64,000 nt of DNA from Hofstenia miamia. Its lineage: Eukaryota; Xenacoelomorpha; Acoela. Below are positions 1 through 12,628 of the stretch, in pieces. The stretch lies in assembly GCA_004352715.1 (NCBI GenBank), contig SCFE01000105.1, forward strand, positions 316,914 to 380,913. The letters are read 5' to 3'. The notes under the pieces are model-generated. The model was given only the letters and a program-made list of their open reading frames with translations, was not told the DNA's origin and did not search any database. The position numbers were made by a program, and so were the translations under genes. The first letter of the stretch is position 1. Every line of letters starts with the position of its first letter.

Positions 1-2
1 GG

Positions 3-1678
3 AAATGGGTTGAGTTTCTAGAGAGGGAGATGGCAAAGTGGCAGACTGAGATAGATGGGCATAGGTTGAGGTTTAGGCGAGGCATATTCCAGGGAGACAG
101 CTTAGCACCACTACTGTTTGTAGTTAGCTTAATCCCTATCACAGAAAAGTTAAAGGAGACAGGCATAGGGTATAAGATGGAGAAGAATGGTAGAGAAGTA
201 AGTCACCTGTGGTACATGGACGACCTGAAGATGTATGCTAGTTCAAGGAAGATGTTGCAGAAGCAAGTGGAGACATTGGAGAAGGCAAGCAGAGATTCAG
301 GGTTGGAGTTTGGATTAGGAAAGTGTGCAGCAGTGACAATGACCAGAGGCAAGTGTGTGGATGGGGAGGGCTTGAGGACAAGCAGTGGGGACAAGATTGA
401 GGAAGTCAAGGAGGGGTACAAGTACTTAGGAGTAATAGAGAAGGACAGAACAGATCACATGGAAATGAAGATGAGGCTAAGGAAAGAGTACAAGAGGAGA
501 GTAAGGAAGGTACTACAGAAGTCAGCATTGAATGGGCAGAACAGCATAAAGGCAATTAATACGTGGGCAATACCAGTGTTGAGATATTCGGCAGGAATAG
601 TTAGGTGGAATAAGAATGAACTGAGGGAATTAGACAGGGAGACAAGGAAGATACTAGCAGCAGAGAGAGCATTCAACCTCAATGGAGATGTAGATAGGCT
701 GTACATGACAAGGCATAAGGGAGGTAAAGGGCTGCTAAGTGTGGAGGAGACTGTAGAAGCAGAAGCACTAGGGCTAAAGGAATATGTAGAAGAGCAACCT
801 GAGGGGTCCCTACTAGAGGTCACTAAGGAGTTGAAGAAGATAAGAACTGAGAGTGAAGGAAAGAAGATATACCAGAGTAGGATGGAATCAGAGAGACAAA
901 CAAGGTATAGGCAGAAGGCAATGCATGGAGAATACTGGAGGAACACAGAAAAGTGTGATAGAGAAGAGAGCAACAAGTGGTTAAAGAAGGCAGGACTGAA
1001 GAGAGAAACAGAAGCACTGATAATGGCAGCACAGGAGCAAGCAATAAGAACAAACTGGGTGAAGAAGCATATAGACAGAAGAGTAGAAGTAAGTGATAAG
1101 TGTAGGCTGTGTAAGAAATAATAATAATAATAATAACATCTGATAGCAGGGTGTGAGAAGTTGTCGCAGAATGAGTATAAGTTCAGGCATGACAAGGTAG
1201 GAAGAATGGTACACTGGAGTTTGAGCAGGCAGCATGGGTTAGAAGCAGGAGACAAGTGGTATGAGCACAAGCCACAGGGCGTCATAGAAAATGAGAAGGT
1301 TAAGATACTGTGGGATTTCAACATACAGACGAGCAAAGTGATAGAAGCGCGGAGGCCAGACATAGTAGTACTAGACAAAAAGAAAAGTTTGGGAACAGTG
1401 ATAGACATAGCAGTACCAAAGGACAGAAATGTAGAAAGCAAGGAGAAAGAGAAGATAGACAAATACAGGGATTTGAAATAGAAAGCCTGTGGAAGTTAAA
1501 GAAGGTTAAAGTAGTCCCGGTAGTAGTAGGCGCACTAGGAGCAGTGAGTAAGAAGCATAAGAGATACTTGGAGGAGTTAGGAGTACCAAAGTGGGGAGGA
1601 GCGGTAGCACAGAAGGCAGCATTGTTAGGAACAGCTAGAGTCCTGAGGAAAGCTCTCAGACTCCCTGGGAACTGGTGA
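3..1678 (+). pseudogene. LINE A reverse transcriptase/endonuclease, broken copy
   Basis: Codons run in one frame from position 3 through 1118. Visible motifs are QGDSLAPLLF (RT motif B, near 97), WYMDDLK (active site, near 212), and YKYLGV (near 418). At 1101-1118 a zinc finger begins (CRLCKK), then six TAA codons (1119-1136) replace the expected spacer, and the same frame resumes with HLIAGC. The endonuclease follows: RRPDIVVLDK near 1351 and IDIAVP near 1403, the PD...D pattern of the restriction-like fold. A frameshift near 1478 moves the tail (WKLKKVKVVPVVVGALGAVS region) into the frame that ends at 1678. Copy 2 on the minus strand gives the undamaged zinc-finger spacer. With at least two disabling changes this copy cannot make full-length protein. 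Confidence 0.85.
1119..1136 (+). repeat. (TAA)6 replacing six codons inside LINE A
   Basis: Six in-frame TAA triplets sit between the CRLCKK and HLIAGC halves of the zinc finger. Copy 2 has 18 coding bases (six codons, EAETVE) in exactly this place, so total length and frame are unchanged. Confidence 0.9.
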
Positions 1679-1725
1679 GTTCCCCGAGCTGAGAGGGATA
1701 CCAGCATGAAGCTGTGATGTGTAAG

Positions 1726-1760
1726 AATAATAATAATAATAATAATAATATTAATAATAC
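1726..1760 (+). repeat. (AAT)n tract at the 3' end of LINE A copy 1
   Basis: Tandem AAT with one interruption directly follows the element's conserved 3' end (AAGCTGTGATGTGTAAG). Copy 2 ends the same way in the same repeat, so this is either the target microsatellite or the element tail. Confidence 0.9.
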
Positions 1761-4700
1761 AGGACTTTTATTGTAGACATTACAAATTAAAGAAATATTT
1801 ATTAGAAATGCAGGAACTGCAATCACATGCAACATCGTGTACAAGAGATGCAAAAATTGTATTTATATACCAATTCATTCCAGGAGAGTTTCAAAATCAG
1901 GAATCTAGCCTTTGTGGGAGCATCAAACAAATTATTATCTGAAAACTAATCGCAAAATGCTTTTGAATAGGTAATTGGATGTCATTTTCTTATTAATTTT
2001 TTTAGTTGCAAACATTAATCGAGGGGAACAAATAGGAATATGCAATATAATATATTTCTCGAAATTAAAGATTTTGGTTAAAGGTTTTCTAAGAATTGTA
2101 ATGTCATTCTGTAACATTAAAGTAATTGGTAATAATCCCGATTTTAAAAGTTTCTCCTTATGGCTGTAGTTAGAGATTGTCTATTTTGAACATCATTTCT
2201 GCATTTTTTATAAGATTACCGAGTGATGCTTGGTTACATACCAAATAACTGATGCATATAATAATGAAGAAAGAATCATGGAATTAGTGTTTATTTCACC
2301 CTTATTGAGGTACTGCACAGAATGTTTTCTTTAAGCTTCAAAAAGTAAAATTGGATTAGTTTAGTTTTCTTAAGATATGCTAGGACCAATTTATGTTGAA
2401 TTTATTTTTTACCGTGTGTAATTTAATGGGTGATGTTTATTTTTTCATATGAAGTTATCAGTTTATCTATTCAAAGAAATAATTACAAAAATATATAAAG
2501 TCTGATTTTTAGACCTATACATGCATAAATACATGAACATTCGCGAATAGAAGCCAGTCAAATATTTTAAAAATTAAAGGAAATGATTTACAAGTAATTG
2601 GATGGGGCATTTCAAATATCGCCAATATTCTAAGATATCTTCAATAGTACATCAACAACTATATCAGCAATGTGTATATGAAAAATTGGTTTGCTTTGAA
2701 TAGAAATAAACTAAAAAATTATCCAATGTTGTATACCCATGCGTGAAGAATTAGTGTAATTACAAATATGCTTATTTATCGTTAATTTATGCAACAGGGC
2801 TTTTGAATACTATAATTTGAATGCCAGATGGACTAAAGTTATCTCATTTTTGTAAACGATAACATAGTGATGATGCTTTGCATGCAGTAAGTAGGAATTG
2901 TATTTAGGTTTCATGTTTGCTCGTTTCTTACATTAATAAAGCTTAAGAATTTTGTACACAATTTTTGCAATGCATTAGGTTCTGTTTTTAGTGGTTGTCT
3001 AGAACTTTAAATTTCATGCAGAAAGGTTTTGTGAATGGTATGTGGGCTGAACCAGCAAGAAAATTAATGCCCCAAGCATATTGACATACTAATACTTAAA
3101 GTTAACTGTTATATACCTACTACTATTTGTCTTCTGATTATTACATTAATTTGCAAAAACATTCGATAAGAGTTTCATTCTTCAAAAAATGCTTGGTTCT
3201 GGCATCGCGTCATCAATAATTATATGACTTGGGACGTAAATCAATTGCAACCAAGCGCAATTGTGACACGATAATATATCATTTAGAGTTGAGAGGGGTG
3301 TCAATTTGGTGAAGTTGATTGCTTAGAAAATAATGAAGGTACATTGAAGATCGAAGAAAAAATAGTAGTGATTGTATTACCTTCTTTTTGATCATTAATG
3401 AATTTTATGCCTAATGTTAACTACAAATGCTCATTTTGGATGAAAATTTTTTTGGTAAATTATAATTATTATGTAGGAATTTAATCCTTAAGCAAAAAAT
3501 TCATGCACAATCAATTGGCATACAATTAGGTTAAGCCAGAAGTTAGATCAGTGCTACACTCACTCTCACTATTGAATTAACAGAATTTTATTAAATAAGT
3601 TTTTTAATAATCTAAGCATTTAGAAGTAGAAAAGTTAGAATAAAAATCATAATAGTCTTATGGTTTTCAATACTTTTTAGTACCCAATGAAAGTAAGTTA
3701 TGTTTGAAATGTCGGCCCAATCCTGCCCTACCGACTCATCTCAATTTCTGATTCTGCTCAATTTCAATATAAATTTCGAAAAAAATTGTTTATTGCTAAG
3801 TGATTGTAGTGTTAATGTAATCCAATCTCAATCTAGCATTTTGTGTACATGTGAATATCTCCGAAATATTTCGCTCCCTATGCTTTTATATCAAAATAAT
3901 TATACCTATGAATAATACGCAAAGATACAATAAACTTTATGCTTAATAACTGCATTATTGTTAGTTGCCTTCTAAATATTGGGCAAAACAGCTAACCATA
4001 GGACGGAGGCTTGTCAACATGATCCTCAAGAAATCAATGAATATATTCTAGTAGGGTTGGCAAGACTAGCATTGTATTTCAAGTTGTAGTCACCAACACT
4101 GCATTTAAGAGGCATTTCAATGTAATGCATGTCAGAAATATGTGAAAATGGTTGTAGTAATGAATAGTCGAATCAAAATGCTACAATTGACTGCGAAGAT
4201 TTCTACGCTTGCATGAAAAATGGGAACTATTTAATTTGCAGCCTCCACATTTTTCACACCATGGTTCTTGTATATTCTTCTCCTTAGCAATCCTTGCCTC
4301 AACTATTTTGTTTTCTGTAAATTTATCAACGAAAAGTTCCCTTCAGGACTGCCGTGCGGAAAGTGAGAGTTGTACAAAAGTGCATCTGAACAAGTCGGTT
4401 ACAAAACACAAATGAAAGAGGAGAAAATTCCCCATCAAATGTTAGAATATTAACTATTTCGTGAGTAGTGAGTGACTAAATATTCTTAAAAAAACCGTCA
4501 CAAATGTTAAAAAATGGATGTTGCATATGATTTAGAATAGGACCGTGTCGGTAGGGTATTTGCTCATGCTCGTACTCACTTGTAAAAGGTTTTTTTTTGC
4601 AAATTACTCATCCGTAGAAGGAGAAGGCTTATGTTAGACTGAATGATTCTGATCTACAAAGTAATTTAGAAATTCTCAAACAATAAAAAATTCATTATTT

Positions 4701-5520
4701 TTTAATAAAATTTTTATTAAACTCTATTTAAGAATTTTTTTTAGAATCAGTTGTAGAATTTTGAATTCACTAGAAGAATAAAAGTAACAGAAGTTATTAA
4801 ATTAAATATTTATCACATCAAATTTTAAGTTTCAACTGTGCTCTGATCGGATAATTTTGGGCTGTACTATCTAAATATTACAGAGAAAATATTTTAAAAA
4901 CTACTTTATTAAATTGAATAAAACTGCAGGATTTCTTCTTCTCAAACTAGAGTTCATAAAACGTGAGGTTCTAGCAATACTAAAAGAATGTTGCATTGCT
5001 ACCATTTGTAAATATTGAAAACCATTTAGAGAATAACAATTTTTCAAAAAACAACAAATGCTACAAAATATGTGGTTTCCTTTTTTCCTATTGTAATGTC
5101 CATATTTCACATTAACAAAATTTTGTTTCCAAAACCATTTATAAGCCAGACTAAACTAGATATTGCAATATTAATATATTTTGAGTTGATTTATCAAGTA
5201 TGTTCCATTTCATATTATTTATATCTGTGAAATCTGAATTAACTGAAAAATTTAAATGCAATTATTAATGAGCTCTTAATGGTCACTGAATTAAAAGTGA
5301 AGGAGGAGATATTTTTCAATTCTGATGTGGTTCCTGTTTTGGATGCCTCTATCATTGGAGTTGAAAAAAGGATAGTGCAACCAGAAATGAAAATGGGCTG
5401 AGCAACTCAGACAAGGATATTAAAAAATGGACCAAAATTTCAAAAAAATCTGCTTTGCACAACAGTTAAAATAAATTAATCCAAATGCAGGGAATGTTAC
5501 ATTATTTACATTTTAAAAGT
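1761..5520. other. AT-rich non-coding stretch
   Basis: No convincing gene. A short plus-strand frame at 4251-4415 follows a plausible acceptor (cccttcag at about 4340) and could be a terminal exon ending DCRAESESC...KHK, but it has no partner exon in the window, so I do not call it. Confidence 0.5.
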
Positions 5521-5525
5521 TTACA

Positions 5526-7300
5526 TTAGTATAATATCAATAAGGATGCTGTAATTTTAGTTTGAGAACTCTTTACAATAATAGACTCATCAAAATTATA
5601 AATTATAACCACACTTATGCTACCATTATTAATACTACATACATCATCATTCATTAATAATTGCTTGGCATTTGCTCTGGAATAGCTTTGAATTAAAATT
5701 TCACTGGACTCAAGATCACTTGTCTTTAATTTAACTACTGACCAGTGCTGCAATTCTATTTTTACCTCTTGAACAAGATGTAAATTCATCAGATTGCTCT
5801 ACACTTCTTCTAATGACATTCTAAAATTGGAGTTGGATCACACCTATGGATGTTCTTAGATTAGAGGTGCCCTTCTAGTTTAAATATTTTTGTTACTACT
5901 ATCAATATCTTCAGAGTCGCTATCTGTTAAATAGCCTTACAATTCTACATTTATGGACTTTGTACATGCACTCTTAAAGTGTCTTTTTACCCCCCTCCAC
6001 CTCAATATGCCAATATATGCAATTCAGATCAATGCTTGATGGAAATATTGTCTCAAAGTGGACTTACCTGCAGATTTACTAATGGTCCAAGTAGTCAAGT
6101 TAGTAATGACTCAGTTATATTAACAGCTCTTGGAAGTTGAGTTGAGTAACTAACTGGTCTTGAGCAATACAAATTTTCTTGATTTCTATGTCTACATCAA
6201 TGTGGATGGCACTTTCTCTTACTAATACTAAGGCTCACAGATTTGTAATTGTTTCATGGAGTGACCTCAGGATTGCACTTTAGTTCAAATCTCTTTGCGC
6301 AGCTGGAAGACCTCTCAACAAATAAGAGAACAAGTTGTAATAGGAATAATCACATGACATCCTATTTAAACAGTACAAGTGGTCTACTTGCTTGAGATAG
6401 GTTTACATATTGTCGGTTTTCCCAAAAACATCTTGCACTGGTGTCTGATGGGGGGGGGGGGGGGNNNNNNNNNNNNNNNNNNNNNNNNNNNNNNNNNNNN
6501 NNNNNNNNNNNNNNNNNNNNNNNNNNNNNNNNNNNNNNNNNNNNNNNNNNNNNNNNNNNNNNNNNNNNNNNNNNNNNNNNNNNNNNNNNNNNNNNGGGGG
6601 GGGGGGGGGCGGTACTGTGCAAAGATGAAGCAAGTTGCCAACTAGTACACTGTAATCCAATTTAGTACTTCCATCTAGCATAGGGTAGTGATTGCATGCC
6701 TCTCATGCAAAACATATTGAGAAGAAGGCTGGCTTAGCAGCTTGTTGTGCTTGATAGTCAATAGCAAACTCAAAAAGGAAAAACCATTCCTCAAATGTTT
6801 GTGTAGACTTCTTATTGAATTTGGAATAAAGCGGTTTTTGTTAACAACTGGTCAGATTTCAACTTGCAATTGATCTCAGATCAAAGAACTCATGCCTTCC
6901 AATGACATATTTTGAGAAATTGAAGTAGCTCTCAACTTACTGGATCAAAGAATTACTCCAGTTAATTTATCACACTCGAACTTCCAACAAATTAACTCTT
7001 TCTCCAGCTTTGATAATGCATCTCACTGTCTCTCATTAGCTTTTCTTGTTCAACCATTGAGAATAAAATTTCAGCAATATTTACCATCATCAAGACAGTC
7101 TCTTGATTCATTCTAATCTCTTGATACTACTTCAACTCACCTTTTAGATATACATTTTAATCCTCACTAGACTTAGAAGGTATATATGATTGATCAAAAC
7201 AATTCAGATTCATCCTTAATGAACTGAGTGGAAACCATTTGGTCATTGGGATGAGTGGATGAAATATTTAAAACTTGACTATTTTGAGAAGTAATGTGCA
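5526..7300 (-). mobile_element. Eroded LTR-retrotransposon (Ty3/Gypsy-like) traces
   Basis: The minus-strand frame at 5526-5789 (87 codons) has the look of the segment between protease and reverse transcriptase in Ty3/Gypsy Pol: a stretch like SINNGSISVVIIYNFDE followed by a short hydrophilic run. Further along the same strand (about 6700-7050) broken frames read FEEWFFLFEFAIDYQAQQ and, upstream of that, a charged heptad-like region near 7000, resembling Gag. Many stops and shifts lie between, and a gap at 6465-6595 hides part. No LTRs were seen. The family call is an inference from weak resemblance. Confidence 0.35.
6465..6595. other. Assembly gap inside a poly-G tract
   Basis: 131 Ns are bordered by a run of G on both sides (about 14 on the left, 14 on the right). 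The repeated proline or glycine frames read across it are artefacts. Confidence 0.95.
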
Positions 7301-9788
7301 CACACTTTGACTTTTTGTATTTCTGAATGTTGAAAAAAAGCTTCTAAAATTGCTTTGTCCAATACAATTTCAGAAGCTAACAAAATATTGCTTACATCTG
7401 GATCAAGCACTAATTGTGACAATAAAGAAAAACAATAAATAAAGAACAATGAAATCAAAATTCTTTAATCAGCGTCTGAAAAGATAGAAGTAACAAGATC
7501 TTCCTTAACTTGAAAAATAGGCACCAGTAGGAATTCTGGAAACATTTGCAAAACAGCAATACTAATGGTAACTAAAAACTGTGGTATTGAACAAATAAAA
7601 AATGGCTGAAAATTATTAAAACAACAAATAGACAATGCACCAATTGGGAAAACAATGAACTTACAGACTTAACTTACAACAAACTTATAATTTCCAGGTT
7701 GGAAAATACAACAATGGTAAGGTTCAACATTAAAGACAATTATACTCTCAATTAACAAAACAAGAAATTTCAAAGAAGGGAAGGTTACTCTCCTGACTCA
7801 CTTTCCTCCAACACTTAAATATATATCCAACTAATTGTTCATCTTACTAACACACTAAGAATCCCATCAAGGTCACCATGTAGTATCTGTTTTTACATAG
7901 AGGCCCTATACTTAGAAGTTCCTTAAGCTTCTAGACATTTTATGGATACCAACTAAGCTAAAGTAATTGAAAGAGTGATACTAAAGTCTGACCTAGTCCA
8001 CATTAAGGCCTATGGCCAGCACTGGACTATTACTTGTCCTTCAAACCTTCCATGATAGCCTAAGTGACTACTGATTTCATAGTAACAACACAGAGTACAA
8101 GGTAATGGTTGCAAAGGCACACATCCAATCAAACCACAAAGTACTAATCAGATGAATGATTGTAATTCTAAATATTATACTATCATAAAAATACAGTAAC
8201 AATAAAGTTTGCAAATGAAGTTTGATATATATATATATGTATATATACCGGTATATATATATATATTTGGTTTCATGCAGATATGTGCCAAGATAAAATT
8301 TGAATGATTGATGATCAAATTAAGCACCCATAACAACAATAAGGCAGGATGTGTAATATTTGGGCGATTTGCAAGCAGCTTGGTGATGGTGTGACAAGTA
8401 GTCACAAACCTACAGTAAGTTGTGTTATAATTAAACAACTACCAGTAAGGTTCTTGCTTTCTGCTAATTATTGCACCTCCATTTTGCTACACCTTCAAAC
8501 AATACAAATGGTCAAGCAATACCAAAGAGCACTGCAGCAAAATCAATAGACAAAGAATAAACAATAACAAAACCAAATAATGAAACAGCCTGTGGCAACC
8601 AAAAATACTCAATCTAAACTACCCAAAGTGATTTTGTAGTGTCACACCACAATAATTCATAAACAATGTGTTGATAAATGACACTAAATTTTGACATTTT
8701 CCATTAGTGGGTAGGTTTTATTTTATGTTTCTAGCTTCCAACTTTGTTTAGCCGACATAATATTATAGAAAGTTTTTGGATAGGACCATAAAATGGAACT
8801 AATATGGTCGAATTTGGAATAATTTAAGTGAGATGTATTGGACATAAGAAAAGGCTTCAAATGACGAAGGGTTCACAGAATAGAAACTTGTCATTGGTTA
8901 AAACGTGTGATTGATAATTATTATTGTTATAAAATTTAATATCACCTGAATAAAGTGTGAAGTTTGTATACCAACTTGTTAATGAAGTTTTAATATATAT
9001 TTTATGAGAGACTAGAAAATGAAACTTTTAATTTTAAAAAATTCAAAACAATCCAATCTGAAGGGAGAGGCAGAGAGGCGAACAACATAATCTCAAACGA
9101 TTAACGGATATGCGATAGACATTTTGGTTGAACCCCAATGACTCTGAAACAAATATTTGTAGAACGATTTTTCAATTAGAAAATGATATTATTGTTTTCA
9201 ATTAAGCAATTATACACTGACTATTCAATATCAAATCAACAAAACTCGAGTCTGTTAATGTCAACTTTTCTAGCACTCACAGGGCCCTAGTTTGATCCCA
9301 CTTGCCCATTTGAGTCAGGAGCAGGAATCGCACGTTTCAAAAACATTTGAGGTACCTAATACTAATTCAAAAACTAAAACTGATAAAGTGAATTTACTAA
9401 AATTCTAAAACATAAATAACAATAAGAAAACAAATATATTCACAGTTTACCAATTTTTTTATAATAACACGTCTTTCAAAGGTGTTTTGCCCAACAGAAA
9501 ATGTGCTCTCACTAACAACAGAATTGGTTGTATGATTATTACTTTTCAGGTTGTTTGAAAACGATAACAAGCCACCAAAACACCTAAAAATATATGTGTT
9601 TTCACACATATCTAGTACGTGTTACCTAGTAGTAACAAAATTAAAGGCTTGGCTATGTATTAGTGTCAGTTCTTATGTGACAAAACGCTTTCAGTTAAGT
9701 TAACGCGAGTATAATTGTTCAATTTAGTACATAAATGTAGGCAAAGTAATTAATACCACCTTTAGTAAATGACCGGAAAAAAAGTTGA
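7301..9788. other. Non-coding stretch upstream of the five-exon gene
   Basis: No gene is supported. It holds an imperfect (AT)n tract (8225-8268). The frames in 8175-8549 are unstable and unrecognised. The promoter of the downstream gene should lie near the right end, but no clear element can be named. Confidence 0.5.
8225..8268. repeat. Imperfect (AT)n microsatellite
   Basis: Alternating AT interrupted by GT and CCGG. Confidence 0.9.
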
Positions 9789-10107
9789 ATGACTCGACCT
9801 GTTTACATGCCTGGTTACATTACTTCTGCAATGAGTAATTTTAAGCAAGTTTACAGTTACTTCGTTTTAGCCCTTATGCTCCTCATAACTCTTCCAAACA
9901 ACTTTTCCAACAAAGGAGACGATATTTTTCGCGAATTTCAATGTGTTTGCCGAACATATAACGTTCCCTCCATTTTGACAATTTTCTCGAAAAGGTTAGA
10001 AATAAGCTTCTATAATCATACATACACTGCGAGCAGAAGATCATGCGAGATGCAAACAGAGCCTCTGGATCTCAAAGTTTTCTACGATCATTTTAAGAAA
10101 AACACAG
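9789..10107 (+). CDS. Exon 1 of unrecognised two-hydrophobic-segment protein gene
   Basis: First coding exon of the plus-strand model. An open frame starts at 9789 and runs past a donor at 10107/10108 (CACAG then GTTTGT), leaving one base (phase 1). Alternative starts are the ATGs at 9807 and 9831; the last gives a signal-anchor-like N-terminus. Residues 21-35 (VYSYFVLALMLLITL region) are hydrophobic. After it come CVC, a lone C and an NHT glycosylation sequon, as expected for a lumenal or extracellular part. Joined to the four downstream exons the product is about 385 residues, with a second hydrophobic segment at 284-307, so both ends may face the cytosol with about 250 residues between. 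I do not recognise the family. The model rests on splice signals and phase agreement, and small exons may be missing. Confidence 0.5.
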
Positions 10108-12150
10108 GTTTGTCTATTTCAAATGATTTAAGTATAACGAGTGCAAGTCCACCTGGAATAAATTTGATTTAAAATTATTTTGATATCTAGTTTACTACAT
10201 TCATATACTAAAAATGACAAAATCAATATGTAGTTAATAATAATCGCAAACAGATGTCATTGCTTCTCTTAACCTCTTTATTGTATTATTAAAATCCAGT
10301 TCAGATTTTTAGCTTTTTGAACTTCCAGTTCATTCAGAACAGATAGGTCAACTGAAGATGCGGTGATAAATTCTTTTAGTGGAGGTCTTCAATGAACAAA
10401 CTATACAGTTTAAAAATTTCGTAAGATTTTTAAAAGTGTATTTTCTGTCTGCCACTATTGATCTAGACACTGTCTTCTTTTCATCATTTTGAAGGAAAAT
10501 GTAATTGAGTCAAGCTGCTTTTGCAACAATATGCCAAAATTGGAAGATTCACTGTTCCATATCTTCCCTTATGTTATATAAACATGCATGTTGTTGGCAA
10601 CGATGTATATATATTCATGTTCTAAGGGTTAAGTAAACCTTGGACGTTACATCAAAGCTTTCATTGTTAAGGCACTGCACAATGATACAGAGCTTCGAAC
10701 AACACTGCTGCATTCCCGGAATATAAACGCGTTCAAACAACATTAATCAAGCGTAACTAAGCAACAGAGCTTTGATACGCCAATTTATTTCAGTGCCAAA
10801 TTAACAATTATGAACTGCCGCAAGACCCCGCTCTCTCAGCAGCTGAAATATCTACGTTAGGATACCTTTGATATATGTTAGTTTTGGATATCTATTTAAA
10901 CTATGTTTATGTGCCTAACGTAAGTATATGGATAATGAACGCCACGCTCCTATAATATAATAATATCTGCCTATTTTGATGTTTTTATTATCATTTACTT
11001 GTCTAACTTAATTCACGCCCATAACATGTTATGGAACACGTCATGTTAATCTCAAACATTAATGTTTATAAAAATAACAGTAATTCTATTCTCATAAATT
11101 TCCGAAATTTAGGAGCTAAGTTTATCATTTTAGTCATACCATTTTGTATTTACCATATTTTATAGTGCCTCCTCAAGAATACCAGTCTTGTTACCTAATG
11201 CCTCTTTTGTAAAGGTTCATATAAGTATATACGTTCATGTTTTGTATAAAAATTTTTTTAGTCTGAAGAAATTTTGATAAATCGAAAGCACTTGTGTTAC
11301 TTCAATCTATTGTTAAACGAATTCTCGCAATAGAGGCCAAAAATCCTTTGAATCACCAAATGATACAATTAATGGTTTATCAAATGACTAAAAGGAATCA
11401 TATTTATTGCTGTGGAAATATACGTTTAAGTTTTTTCAGAATTCTCATATTGGGAGAATCCCCAAAGAAGAGGTATTTCTGAGAAGGAAGGCCATATATT
11501 AAACCAGCTACAAAATACGATGGTTAAAAATGCAATATTCAAAAACGTCGAATTTCTGGGTGCACTTGTTCACCCTTAACTTTTGAATTTGCAACAAACA
11601 CTAAGATATTTGCAATATGATAAATCTTTTGAATTATGCTATTAACGGTTAATCTGACACGAAACAATTATTGCGTTATTTGTCATTGGGGTATGACATA
11701 ACCCAACAAAAGAAACTGCCAGTAAAGTACATTGTTCACAAATAAAACCGACAATATAAATGTTTCCTTGAGGCAAGGTGTACATAATATGTACTTTGAT
11801 TCAAACAGCATTACATTTGGTGGTTTCCATATAAATCAATTCAAATTATTCCGAATTTTATGTACACAAATGCACACATTCTTCTTTGAACTGATCTTTC
11901 TATAACATTTTGATTGCATTCGGCATAAAGTAACTTTGCCTCTCGCGAAGAGTGACTTAGGTATGAGTTAATTCTGTCTAATATTTGGTTGTGGGCCATT
12001 TGATAGCCTGATAGTCAGCAATTTTTAGAACTGTTTACCAACTAGTTTCCTAATTGTCGTCCTCTTCCAATATATGGCTTCATGAGATACATTGCAAGAT
12101 CAAATATTCTAGATTTGCGAGTCCATTTGTAGTGTATGTATGCATACATA

Positions 12151-12151
<1 letters not shown>

Positions 12152-12182
<31 letters not shown>

Positions 12183-12183
12183 N
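12152..12183. repeat. (AT)n microsatellite ending in a single-N join
   Basis: About 15 AT units followed by one N at 12183, so contigs were probably joined here and the tract length is uncertain. Confidence 0.9.
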
Positions 12184-12313
12184 AATGTATTGGATAAACC
12201 TCACTATTATAAAAATTGTTCGTCAGCTGAAAATAATTCCAAAGGAATTATAGTTTTGTAAGTTGTCTACAAGGTAATTGGAAACAAAGGATCTTGATGG
12301 TTTCTTCATAAAC

Positions 12314-12319
12314 TTTATT
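12314..12319 (-). terminator. PolyA signal AATAAA for the minus-strand exon
   Basis: TTTATT on the plus strand, just downstream of the stop at 12331-12333 in the gene's own direction. Confidence 0.4.
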
Positions 12320-12330
12320 CAAGATTGTAT

Positions 12331-12628
12331 TTAAAAAAAACAATTCAGTGTAAAAACTGCTCTGCAGACAGCAAAGCCACCACAATTCATGAATATTTCT
12401 AGGAAAGAGCGAAATGCAGCAAGTAAAATCAATATTCTTGTGAAGGATTCCTGTTCAGATAAAATAATTGGGTGCCACTTCACTATGTTCTGAATTCCAT
12501 GTAATAACTTTTCTTCCTCCAAAAGCATTACTATGCTGAATTTCTGGAAAGCTACAGGAAGAGAGAAAACCTCGTCCTCATTCAATTGATTTATTCCTAG
12601 TACAGGTCCAAGAATAATGTTCTTCCAA
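12331..12628 (-). CDS. Terminal exon of an unrecognised minus-strand gene
   Basis: On the minus strand a good acceptor (pyrimidine-rich, ATTTTATTCAG) ends at 12629, and an open frame of about 98 codons follows after one base (intron phase 2). It starts WKNIILGPVLGINQLNEDE and ends in a stop at 12331-12333. The composition is that of a soluble helical protein (VAFQKFSIVMLLEEEKLL). A polyA signal, AATAAA on this strand, lies 12 bases past the stop. I found no upstream exon: these should be at higher coordinates, but the frames there are LINE or shadow. The gene would lie antisense within intron 1 of the plus-strand model. Family not recognised; it could instead be a relic of a mobile element. 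Confidence 0.45.

Larger units (their letters stand above)
1..1750 (+). mobile_element. LINE A copy 1: 3' half of RLE-type non-LTR retrotransposon (R4/Dong-like)
   Basis: The copy enters from outside the window and runs to its 3' end near 1725, where the sequence turns into (AAT)n. It encodes the palm of a reverse transcriptase, a CCHC zinc finger and a restriction-like endonuclease, the order found in R2/R4/NeSL-type LINEs. The YMDD active site, the C-terminal endonuclease and (TAA)n at the insertion site favour the R4/Dong group, where Dong is known to use TAA repeats; this clade call is from memory and not from an alignment. Relatives lie at 44164-45448 (minus) and 63521-64000 (plus), and positions 2-110 match 63831-63938 closely. 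Confidence 0.85.

Noticed and set aside
455-1462. 335-codon minus-strand frame, serine/leucine-rich
   Set aside because: It is the antisense shadow of LINE A's purine-rich coding strand; the real motifs are on the plus strand. The same applies to frames at 1318-1707, and on the plus strand at 44184-45376.
5526-5789. Considered as a host-gene exon
   Set aside because: No acceptor or donor in phase; the surrounding same-strand Gag-like traces make a retroelement relic more likely.
9240-9320. TAGCACTCACAGG and GTTTGATCCC, considered as tRNA or SINE promoter boxes
   Set aside because: No cloverleaf can be formed and both boxes deviate at key positions.
11294-11482. Plus-strand frame after a TTTTTTTAG acceptor, considered as an exon between exons 1 and 2
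   Set aside because: After that acceptor every frame meets a stop early, and it cannot keep the 1-to-1 phase needed between exons 1 and 2.
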